A DNA stretch of 7,696 nucleotides. Origin: Flavobacteriales bacterium UBA1112 (lineage in GTDB: Bacteria; Bacteroidota; Bacteroidia; Flavobacteriales_D; Sanyastnellaceae). Each line of letters starts with the position of its first letter. Position 1 is the stretch's first letter. The position numbers and the translations under genes were made by a program. The stretch covers positions 1 through 7,696 of the forward strand of contig DCBH01000104.1 in NCBI GenBank assembly GCA_002313415.1, read 5' to 3'. Under the pieces are notes generated by a model. The model was given only the letters and a program-made list of their open reading frames with translations, did no database searches and had not been told where the DNA came from. Below are positions 1 to 6,404 of the stretch, in pieces.

Positions 1-1140
1 ATCTTGATAGGGTCCTTCGAAAAAATCCACCCCAAAAGCAGGAGGGTTTTCACCGTACCCCGGAGAAAATGAGTCCGACTCGTCAAAAGCATCCCCGTTG
101 TAGGTGTATCCCAGCCCCCGTTGCACATCACATCCAACGTAGTCATCGTTGATGCCTCCCAAATCGCTGTCCACCCACTGGCACATGTACGTGTTGGTCA
201 ACGTCTGCGTGCCTTGATTGATAAGCACGTAGTTGTTGAAAGTCATGTTGTTGATTTCGTCGTTGGTCGAAAATGCAAAAGCCTGAGCACGGATTTCCAT
301 TCCAATGGGCTCCCCTTGGGATTCTGTATGAATGTTTCCCTTGTCATTGAAGATCCAGTAGAAGTTGCGATCGCCATATAACGGCACGATGTCTTCTCGC
401 TTTCGATTGCCACAATCGATTTCTTGCAAAAAGTCAAACCAGGGGTAATCTCCATTCTCAGGAATGTAATTGCCATCGCCATCATAGTCTTTGAACGGTG
501 CGAGATAGTAATCTTGATTCATGGCAGTATTCCCGTGAGCAGGATACTCTCGGAAGTACGAGGGCATGGCATACCCATCAGGAAAATCTTCTTCTACCGT
601 TCCACCTGCAAGCGCATCGTGGTATTGACGGTGACGCTGGGCATCCGCGCGCATGGAAATGAAAAACCGATCATATTGATCACACACTGTAACATCGACC
701 TCCGCAGTACCGTCGTTGGTTAACGGACCGGGCCAAAAGTCATTTTTTCCATTTCGGCGATGCATGACCGAAGCCAATTTCAGCTGCTGATCTGGGCTAA
801 TTCCGCCCAACCATAAACCACCGGCAAATACCGTAGATACGTTGTCCTCTTTGGGGACGATGTAAGCACCACGCCAGTTCGCACGTTCATGCCAAAGTGT
901 TCCCCCTGTTTCAATCAAGGCTCGTACGTTGTTCCATTCCAAATCTCGCAGGGCCGTGGCAGGGGCACAAGCACCAGCTCGGGTCGGCGGCTGTTGCACA
1001 ACCTCCCCAGCATCTGCAGGCATTTGTTTGTAGGTGACTTGAGACCAGCCGACATATGGGGTTGTCCACATGGTCATCCAACAAATGACAACAACCAAAG
1101 TCGACGTTTTAGACATGCTATGAGACAGGCAATTCGTCAT
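1..1140 (-). CDS. Secreted T9SS-cargo-like protein, N-terminal part (3' end beyond the left edge)
   Basis: The reverse strand is open from ATG at 1140 to base 1 (380 codons, no stop), so the C-terminus is missing. I recognise the sequence type, not a named gene. It resembles long Bacteroidota secreted proteins of unknown function that usually end in a T9SS type A sorting domain; that domain would lie outside the window. Typical landmarks are GGLWLGGI (about residues 107-114), DFWPGPL (134-140), DYDGDGNYIPENGDYPW (218-234, an Asp-rich loop that may bind calcium), FAFSTNDEINNMTF (288-301) and VGCDVQRGLGYTYNG (335-349). A signal peptide is visible, with a hydrophobic stretch at residues 14-33 and probable cleavage after GWSQ (residue 34). 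The start is uncertain. ATG 1140 follows an A-rich AAAAGAAATC, as often seen in Bacteroidota. ATG 1116 (residue 9) gives a more conventional signal peptide beginning MSKTSTLVVV. The gene lies 36 bp after the helicase-nuclease stop on the same strand and may share its transcript. Function is unknown; extracellular or surface location is inferred. Confidence 0.85.
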   Translation of the reverse strand, partial: MTNCLSHSMSKTSTLVVVICWMTMWTTPYVGWSQVTYKQMPADAGEVVQQPPTRAGACAPATALRDLEWNNVRALIETGGTLWHERANWRGAYIVPKEDNVSTVFAGGLWLGGISPDQQLKLASVMHRRNGKNDFWPGPLTNDGTAEVDVTVCDQYDRFFISMRADAQRHRQYHDALAGGTVEEDFPDGYAMPSYFREYPAHGNTAMNQDYYLAPFKDYDGDGNYIPENGDYPWFDFLQEIDCGNRKREDIVPLYGDRNFYWIFNDKGNIHTESQGEPIGMEIRAQAFAFSTNDEINNMTFNNYVLINQGTQTLTNTYMCQWVDSDLGGINDDYVGCDVQRGLGYTYNGDAFDESDSFSPGYGENPPAFGVDFFEGPYQD

Positions 1141-1176
1141 GATTTCTTTTCGATGGAATAGGCGTAGTTCGTTGGC

Positions 1177-4100
1177 TCAGACAGGGTCCAAGATACGCGG
1201 CGCAGCCTTCTCAGGAACCTCAATCAACCTCCAAGGGTTCAAGTACAAGATCCAGCCGCGTGGAGTGGTGACTTCGAGGTCTGCAAGTGCATTCATGTAA
1301 CGCCGAACTTGTTTGGCGTGCTTTTCCACATTCACGTCTCCAGACTTGAAATCGACGACATGCCAACCATCGCGTTTGCGTAACACGCGGTCGGGCCTCA
1401 TGGGTCCGTGCTCGTCCATCCAGTCCGGTTCACACTCGGCCTTTACACCAACCTCAAAAAAGGCAGCAGACTCAGCTTCTGAAAATACAGAATCCGCCCA
1501 AGACAGCACTCTCTTTCGATCTTCAGGTTCAAGAGACCAACGAGAGGCAAAACGTGCGCGCACTTGTGGCCAATCCTCGATGGTTTGGACTTCTGCCAAC
1601 AATTCATGAACCAAAGTACCAAGCTCGGCCTCAACAAGTCCATCAGGGTGCACCTCTGAGAACTGTGGACGTGCCATGACCACGCGCTGTGCAGCTTGCT
1701 CTCCCAAATTCAATCTCGTGGTCACCAGTGAAGGCCCACCATCGTCATTTCCTTTCCCAGAATCCAACCGGTCCGCAACACCTCGATCCAAACAATCACC
1801 GTGATTGGCAAAGTGCTTGTTCGACACATCTTCAGCGCACGACAACACCCACTGGCTGATGGATGTTGGATTCGCACGGTCAAAATCGAGCTTTGCCGTC
1901 TCCGCAATCACATCGAGCCGTTCGATGGGTCGAGTCATGGCAACATAAATGATGTTTACTTGGTCGAGTAGGGCCGCATCCAACTCAGATTCAGCGAAGT
2001 CATTGAGCGCCGTATCCTTCATGTCCGAAACACGCAACAGCGCAGCAGGGAGATCCGTCCCTGTGGAAGGGTCGAGAACTACAGGAACGGGACCTTTCAC
2101 TTCGCGCGCTTTGTTGTCACCTGCGACAACAATGGTTACTGGAAAGGCCAATCCTTTGGCTTTGTGCACCGTCATCACCTGCACCGCATCCCTTCCTCCA
2201 CTTGCAACAATAGATCGGGCGTGACCGACGCGGTCCCAAGAATGCAAAAATCCACGCAATCCCCCTTCATGGGTGCCTGTCACTTCTCTGGCCAATTCCA
2301 TCAGCGCCTCGGCATAGGCATCAAAACGGCCTGTCACACCCAACACATCACAAGCGTGTCCCACCCAAGTCACCAAGGGGGCGTGGGCGTGTTGCAGAGG
2401 ACAAAGCTTGGGATACAGTTCATCCATCATCGCCTCGACGTGAAATGTCTGAAAACGTCTCGTCCTGCCATCGATGATGACCTCTTTCCAAGTGACGTGG
2501 CGGTCGAGCACTTCAGCCTCTTTGATGCGCTGAGGCTCCAACGCTGACACACACTGAAGCCATGCCGCCGCGTGACGGTCTTCATTGGGTTCCAAAACCC
2601 AACGAGTGAGTGCCACAACCGCCAATGCAGCGGGGTGACGACCGACATGAAGGCTGTCCTCTGTTTGTGGCGTAATCCCCTCATTTAACATGTGCTGCGC
2701 AATCCGTGCTCCTTGCTTGTTTGTGCGCACCAAGACGGCCATCTCTGACCACTTGAACTCCCCTCCAATTTTTGAAGAGTAATGTCTCAATCGCTCTACA
2801 CAGGCGTGATTGAGTAATTCCTCTCGGATGTCCTTGTCCTCGTCGTGAACCGCTTCGATGTGAACGTGACCCTGAAACTCTTGTTTGGGGCTTTGAGCCT
2901 GTTTGTCATAGACCGCCTGCAAACTTTTGGGAAGTCTGCGCTGCACAGCAGCGAAAAATTCGTTGTTCCAGTTCACAATAGCCTCGCCGCTTCGCCAATT
3001 GAATTCGAGCACCTGATCATCCAAAGCGTCGTGAAATGTCCTCTCCGCATCGACAAAAGCCCCATCATCGTCGTCCACGATGACGGGCAAATTCAACAAC
3101 TGTCGGTAGTCTCCGTTTCTCCAACGATAGATGGCCTGTTTGCCATCACCCACCACGAGGGTGCGGTGGCGTTCTGACAAAACATGGTCCACCAAGGGAA
3201 TCAAGTTCTGCCATTGAGTGACAGACGTATCCTGAAATTCATCCACGAATACGTGGCGATACCGACTGCCCATGCGCTCAAACAAGAACGGCACTGGGTT
3301 GTGTCGAACAACGCGCGCCACCCGTTCATGCAAGGCATGAAACGTTCTCACGTTTCGGACTTCCTGAACATGCTCCATTTCTTCGGCAATCATCGCCAGG
3401 GTCCCCACCAAATCAACTTTGTGGAGAATGCGTTTACGCAACAAATGAGCCTCCCCACGAGATGTCCCCGGAGTCATGTGTTGGACCTGTTCTAGAACGT
3501 GTTCAGCATCGGGTATGATGCGCGACACTGAGCCAACAAGGTGTGCAGATGCAGATTTGGTGGTGAAAATCCCTTCGTCAAACATGTTTTGAAGCATGGG
3601 TGTTGGAGCCACCGCCTCGCCGTGAATATTTTTCTCAAACCACGACAGCAACAATCCACGTGATACATCCTTTTTGGTAAGACCTTCTCGTGCCACAGCC
3701 TCCTGAGCCAATTTGACTCTTGCTGCGAGCTCCTTCTCCTCTTTCTTCACCTCCGACCTGATGGATTTCGACATGGCGCTAAAATCCTCTGGCTTCATGT
3801 CGGCCAAAGCCTCGAGCGCATTTCGCATGCTCTCTTTCTGTACCTCCTTACCGAATGTTACCAGGGGATGACGAATGCGACTGTCCTTTTCTTCCTCCAC
3901 CTGCAATCGTGCAAATCCTTTGAGCATTGCCGTCAGAGCTTCTTCACCAGGGCTTCCAATTCGATCCAAAAGGTTGCTCACGGCTTCGTCAACAATCCGG
4001 TCTTGATCGAGCTCAATGCGATAATCCTGATCCAAAGCCAAGTCGCGTGCGAAACTCTTCACCAATCGGTTCGTGAAGCTGTCTAAAGTCATGACCGAAA

Positions 4101-4422
4101 TCTCCCCGTATCGATGAAGCATCGCCGCGCGAAGAGCTCGTGCTCGAGAGGCCAAAGTGTCTAGGGAGAGTCCAGTTTGGTCCGTCAATTCAATCAAAAA
4201 TTCGGAGGCCGCTGCACCTGAACCCACTTTGGCCAAATCCGACAAGATGCGCTCCTTCATCTCCCAAGCGGCCTTGTTTGTGAAAGTCAAAGCCAAAACA
4301 TGTCGAAACGCACGTGGATCATCCACCGCCAAACAGCACGCGAGATACCGACTGACCAGTCGGTAAGTCTTGCCGCTTCCCGCCGAGGCGCGAACCACTT
4401 CAAAGGACTTCTGAGACTTCAT
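1177..4422 (-). CDS. UvrD/RecB-family helicase-nuclease (AddA/RecB-like), DNA double-strand-break repair
   Basis: A 1081-residue superfamily 1A helicase with a C-terminal nuclease. Motifs in order: Walker A ASAGSGKT (12-19, K18); Ia ALTFTNKAAWEMKERI (44-59); MTLDSFTNRL (111-120); Walker B FVDEFQDTS (392-400, D394/E395); motif III VVGDGKQAIYRWRNGD (423-438); IV LEFNWRSGEAI (472-482); V VMTVHKAKGL (749-758); VI IIYVAMTRPIERL (824-836, R831). A RecB-type PD-(D/E)XK nuclease follows and looks intact: GTLVHELL (935-942, H939), RPDRV (D1011), VVDFKSGD (D1024, K1026) and KQVRRYMNAL (1037-1046, Q1038/Y1042). The layout and length fit AddA/RecB-like enzymes that unwind and resect broken DNA ends in the cytoplasm. 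An Asp/Gly-rich stretch (about 874-896) links the two halves. I set the start at MKSQKSFEVV (4422). The frame stays open to 4653, but the added 77 residues would run into the divergent gene, resemble no helicase, and separate Walker A from its usual place near the N-terminus. No AddB/RecC-type partner is next to it. The family assignment is firm; addA versus another RecB-like name is not decided. Confidence 0.95.
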   Translation of the reverse strand: MKSQKSFEVVRASAGSGKTYRLVSRYLACCLAVDDPRAFRHVLALTFTNKAAWEMKERILSDLAKVGSGAAASEFLIELTDQTGLSLDTLASRARALRAAMLHRYGEISVMTLDSFTNRLVKSFARDLALDQDYRIELDQDRIVDEAVSNLLDRIGSPGEEALTAMLKGFARLQVEEEKDSRIRHPLVTFGKEVQKESMRNALEALADMKPEDFSAMSKSIRSEVKKEEKELAARVKLAQEAVAREGLTKKDVSRGLLLSWFEKNIHGEAVAPTPMLQNMFDEGIFTTKSASAHLVGSVSRIIPDAEHVLEQVQHMTPGTSRGEAHLLRKRILHKVDLVGTLAMIAEEMEHVQEVRNVRTFHALHERVARVVRHNPVPFLFERMGSRYRHVFVDEFQDTSVTQWQNLIPLVDHVLSERHRTLVVGDGKQAIYRWRNGDYRQLLNLPVIVDDDDGAFVDAERTFHDALDDQVLEFNWRSGEAIVNWNNEFFAAVQRRLPKSLQAVYDKQAQSPKQEFQGHVHIEAVHDEDKDIREELLNHACVERLRHYSSKIGGEFKWSEMAVLVRTNKQGARIAQHMLNEGITPQTEDSLHVGRHPAALAVVALTRWVLEPNEDRHAAAWLQCVSALEPQRIKEAEVLDRHVTWKEVIIDGRTRRFQTFHVEAMMDELYPKLCPLQHAHAPLVTWVGHACDVLGVTGRFDAYAEALMELAREVTGTHEGGLRGFLHSWDRVGHARSIVASGGRDAVQVMTVHKAKGLAFPVTIVVAGDNKAREVKGPVPVVLDPSTGTDLPAALLRVSDMKDTALNDFAESELDAALLDQVNIIYVAMTRPIERLDVIAETAKLDFDRANPTSISQWVLSCAEDVSNKHFANHGDCLDRGVADRLDSGKGNDDGGPSLVTTRLNLGEQAAQRVVMARPQFSEVHPDGLVEAELGTLVHELLAEVQTIEDWPQVRARFASRWSLEPEDRKRVLSWADSVFSEAESAAFFEVGVKAECEPDWMDEHGPMRPDRVLRKRDGWHVVDFKSGDVNVEKHAKQVRRYMNALADLEVTTPRGWILYLNPWRLIEVPEKAAPRILDPV

Positions 4423-4485
4423 GACGAATACAATTGCGCGAGAATCGCAACTTTTGGTGCAAATTAGGGGTTCTATGGTCGTGCG
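4423..4485. promoter_or_regulatory. Divergent intergenic region likely holding promoters for both directions
   Basis: These 63 bp separate the starts of the helicase-nuclease (leftward) and the MbnP-like gene (rightward), so promoters for both should lie in or near it. Rightward, a TTG at 4454-4456 is followed after 17 bp by TATGGTCG (4474-4481), a partial match to the Bacteroidota -7 consensus TAnnTTTG. If it is real, transcription would start almost at the ATG, leaving nearly no leader. Leftward, the reverse strand reads TAATTTGC (complement of 4459-4466), again a partial match with no clear -33 element. Neither match is strong. An AGGGG at 4466-4470 is a weak Shine-Dalgarno candidate but sits 15 nt from the ATG at 4486. 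Confidence 0.4.
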
Positions 4486-5250
4486 ATGAGTATTCTGAAT
4501 TCTTCTATCACGTGGATGAGTGTTGGGGCCTTGGTGCTCTCCATGGTCACAACGAGCTGCAACAGACAGCGAGACGCGAAAATTCGCATCGCATTTGATG
4601 TGGTTTGGGATGGTGATGTCTATGATGTAGGGGAATCCGCCCCTGACGTTCAAGGGCGGCTTGTGCAGTTAGAGCGCCTCGAATGCTACGTGAGTGACTT
4701 CTACATCCATGATGTAGAAGAAGGTTGGTTGGCCATCGACACCGTGGCTCGCATCAACTTCAGCCTTGACGACCCCCACGCCCTGCTGGTTGTTCCAGGA
4801 CGAGGTGATCGCTCCATTGATGGATTGCGCATGGGCCTTGGTGTTCCAGAAGATCGAAACGTCGATGTCGATCCAGCTTCATACAGCAATCCCAATCACC
4901 CTCTCGGTTACACGGGTTCAGCAGGTCTGCACTGGGGTTGGGCCGCGGGATACATCTTTAGTGTATACGAGGGCAGGCTCTTGACAGAACCCAATACGCC
5001 ATTTACCTATCATGCAGGAGACGACAAAACCTTCCGAACAACGGAACTGATGTGGGCACAGCCATGGCTTCTTGAATATGGCAGGAAAGACCACGAAATC
5101 AAGCTCCTTTTGGATGCCTACAAGTGCTTACACGGAGACGATGACATCATTGATCCTGAAATTGATCCTGAGACGCACACCGGCAACAACCTGCCCCTTG
5201 CCATTCGCTGGGTTGACCTTTACCAAGACGCCTGGGCAATTCAGCCTTAA
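4486..5250 (+). CDS. MbnP-like family protein (periplasmic/lipoprotein copper-binding protein homologue)
   Basis: A 254-residue envelope protein that I place in the MbnP-like family. That family includes methanotroph MbnP, a periplasmic protein whose copper site involves a tryptophan oxidised to kynurenine by the di-heme enzyme MbnH. Visible landmarks are the opening strand IRIAFDVVWDGDVYDVG (33-49), RLECYVSDFYIHD (64-76), NPNHPLG (135-141), the signature-like LHWGWAAGYIFSVYEG (148-163), and PFTYHAGDD (172-180) followed by the C-terminal LPLAIRWVDLY (236-246). The N-terminus has a hydrophobic segment (about 8-22) ending VTTSC (C25). This is a plausible but weak lipobox because position -3 is Thr, so it may be a lipoprotein. 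Cys67 and Cys214 could form a disulphide. Mature-region tryptophans are W41, W81, W150, W152, W190, W194, W242 and W250; I cannot tell which would be modified. An acidic stretch GDDDIIDPEIDPETH (217-231) contains a short duplication. The ATG at 4486 is the first in frame after a stop at 4465; M11 (4516) is an alternative. The stop is 11 bp before the peroxidase gene, consistent with an operon. The family call rests on motif recognition and the paired neighbour; copper binding is inferred. Confidence 0.8.
   Translation: MSILNSSITWMSVGALVLSMVTTSCNRQRDAKIRIAFDVVWDGDVYDVGESAPDVQGRLVQLERLECYVSDFYIHDVEEGWLAIDTVARINFSLDDPHALLVVPGRGDRSIDGLRMGLGVPEDRNVDVDPASYSNPNHPLGYTGSAGLHWGWAAGYIFSVYEGRLLTEPNTPFTYHAGDDKTFRTTELMWAQPWLLEYGRKDHEIKLLLDAYKCLHGDDDIIDPEIDPETHTGNNLPLAIRWVDLYQDAWAIQP
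4698..4720. repeat. Perfect 10-bp inverted repeat with 3-nt spacer inside the MbnP-like gene
   Basis: CTTCTACATC (4698-4707) is the exact reverse complement of GATGTAGAAG (4711-4720), with CAT between them. In RNA this would be a 10-bp stem with a 3-nt loop. It lies in coding sequence for DFYIHDVEE, with no T-run after it, so it is not a standard terminator. It could be a coding coincidence, an mRNA structure or a protein-binding palindrome. Confidence 0.6.
5149..5171 (+). repeat. 12-bp tandem duplication encoding IDPE-IDPE
   Basis: The 11-mer ATTGATCCTGA occurs at 5149-5159 and again at 5161-5171, one base apart, giving a 12-bp period. It duplicates the tetrapeptide IDPE (residues 222-229) in the acidic stretch of the MbnP-like protein, between His216 and His231. 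The near-identical DNA suggests a recent slippage duplication that kept the frame. Confidence 0.6.
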
Positions 5251-5261
5251 CTTTCTTATTC

Positions 5262-6368
5262 ATGCGCGTTTCTTTTACATCCACGAAAGTGTTGGGCGTC
5301 CTCTTTGGAGGAATGACCCTCATCGGATGTGACTGCAATGAACCTGAATCATTGTGGAATCCAACGCCATACACGTTAGAAATCCCTCCTTTTTTCCCTC
5401 CCATGGACATTCCTGCCGACAACCCATTGACGGAAGAGGGAGTGCATTTGGGCCGGATGCTTTTCTGGGAGACTCGACTCAGCGAGAACAATGCCATGTC
5501 TTGTGGCACATGTCATCTACCGAAGGTCAGTTTCGCCGATCCAGAGCCGTACAGCACCGGTGTGACTGGCGCCATCGGAAATCGCAATGCCATGGCGCTC
5601 ATCAACGTGGGCTGGGCGTCGTCTTATTTTTGGGATGGTCGCGCACTCACCCTTGAAGAGCAAATCCTCGAACCCATAGCCCACCCCGACGAGATGAATC
5701 TGCCCTGGGCAGAGGCCGTAAATCGGCTGGCTCATGACGAAACCAACACCAAGTATCCTCAGCGATTTTTTGACGCCTTTGGAACGACAGAAATCACGGC
5801 CGACCTGGTATCCAAGGCCATTGCTCAATTCGTCCGTATTATGATTAGTTCGGACAGCAAGTTTGACAAATGGCGGCGGGGGGAAGTCAATCTTACAGAC
5901 AGCGAGTACAACGGGTATCAAATGTTTCTTCGGGAGGGAGGAGATCCCGAGGTTGTGCAGGGAGGTCAATTCGGTGCGGATTGTTTTCACTGCCATGGCG
6001 AGGCCGGTCTGCAATTCTCTGACCACCTCTTCCACAACAACGGATTGGATTCCCATTTTGAGGCCGATCCGGGGCGTGCATTGATTACTGGTAGCCCACT
6101 GGATTCCGGCCGTTTTCGGACACCCACGCTTCGCAATGTCGCCCTCTCAGCCCCCTTCATGCACGACGGGCGTTTCAATACCCTCGAAGAAGTCATTGAA
6201 CACTACAACACAGGTGGTGTACCATCGTCGACCATTGATCCGTTTATGAAATATTCTTCGGGTGGTCTGGATTTGGCACCCTCACAAAAAGAGGATCTCA
6301 TCGCGTTCCTCCACACTCTGACGGACACCGTTTTTACGGAAAATTCTGCGTTCCAAAACCCACACTGA
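5262..6368 (+). CDS. Di-heme cytochrome c peroxidase / MauG-family lipoprotein (MbnH-like by context)
   Basis: A 368-residue di-heme protein of the bacterial cytochrome c peroxidase/MauG family. Two heme c attachment sites are visible: CGTCH (81-85) and CFHCH (241-245). Family landmarks lie around them: GNRNAMALINVGW (106-118), FWDGRALTLEEQILEPI (123-139; W124 is in the position of the conserved inter-heme Trp), HPDEM (141-145; E144 in the region of the catalytic Glu of peroxidases), and the C-terminal FRTPTLRNVALSAPFMHDG (285-303) followed by LEEVIEHYNTGG (308-319). The N-terminus has a hydrophobic segment ending in a good lipobox, LIGC (20-23), so Cys23 should be lipidated and the enzyme membrane anchored on the periplasmic side or the surface. 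Classical members reduce hydrogen peroxide using c-type cytochromes. MauG and MbnH instead use the two hemes to oxidise residues of a partner protein. The MbnP-like gene 11 bp upstream favours an MbnH-like role, oxidising a tryptophan of that protein, but this is inference and the axial heme ligands cannot be assigned by eye. The start is ATG 5262, the first that includes the signal sequence. Confidence 0.92.
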   Translation: MRVSFTSTKVLGVLFGGMTLIGCDCNEPESLWNPTPYTLEIPPFFPPMDIPADNPLTEEGVHLGRMLFWETRLSENNAMSCGTCHLPKVSFADPEPYSTGVTGAIGNRNAMALINVGWASSYFWDGRALTLEEQILEPIAHPDEMNLPWAEAVNRLAHDETNTKYPQRFFDAFGTTEITADLVSKAIAQFVRIMISSDSKFDKWRRGEVNLTDSEYNGYQMFLREGGDPEVVQGGQFGADCFHCHGEAGLQFSDHLFHNNGLDSHFEADPGRALITGSPLDSGRFRTPTLRNVALSAPFMHDGRFNTLEEVIEHYNTGGVPSSTIDPFMKYSSGGLDLAPSQKEDLIAFLHTLTDTVFTENSAFQNPH

Positions 6369-6382
6369 TGTAACCTTCAACC

Positions 6383-6404
6383 GCCTTCGCTCGTACGCGA
6401 GGGC
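6383..6404 (+). promoter_or_regulatory. Hairpin abutting the start codon of the PKD-repeat gene
   Basis: GCCTTCGC (6383-6390) can pair with GCGAGGGC (6397-6404) around a TCGTAC loop, giving an 8-bp GC-rich stem with one G-U pair. It fills most of the 36-bp gap between the peroxidase stop and the next ATG, and its last base directly precedes that ATG (6405). The only Shine-Dalgarno-like bases, GAGGG (6399-6403), are inside the stem. There is no T-tract, so a standard intrinsic terminator is unlikely. It could damp translation or protect or process the transcript between the two genes. Confidence 0.45.

Noticed and set aside
889..1161. Forward 90-codon open frame rich in Arg, Ser and His
   Set aside because: It is antisense to the signal peptide and N-terminal domain of the T9SS-cargo-like gene, which has clear family motifs in the reverse frame.
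1949..2547. Two overlapping forward open frames (91 and 127 codons)
   Set aside because: They are antisense to the helicase/nuclease coding region and give low-complexity products without domains.
4629..4644. Short hairpin AGGGG/CCCCT within the MbnP-like gene
   Set aside because: It has only 5 bp with a 6-nt loop inside coding sequence, which is expected by chance.
5517..6056. A 179-codon reverse-strand open frame
   Set aside because: It lies wholly inside the di-heme peroxidase gene, whose heme motifs and family signatures are unmistakable on the other strand. The reverse product has no recognisable domain.
6383..6404. Intrinsic terminator after the peroxidase gene
   Set aside because: The stem is GC-rich, but no T-tract follows; the next bases are the start codon and coding sequence of the PKD gene. 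Kept as a hairpin of unknown role.
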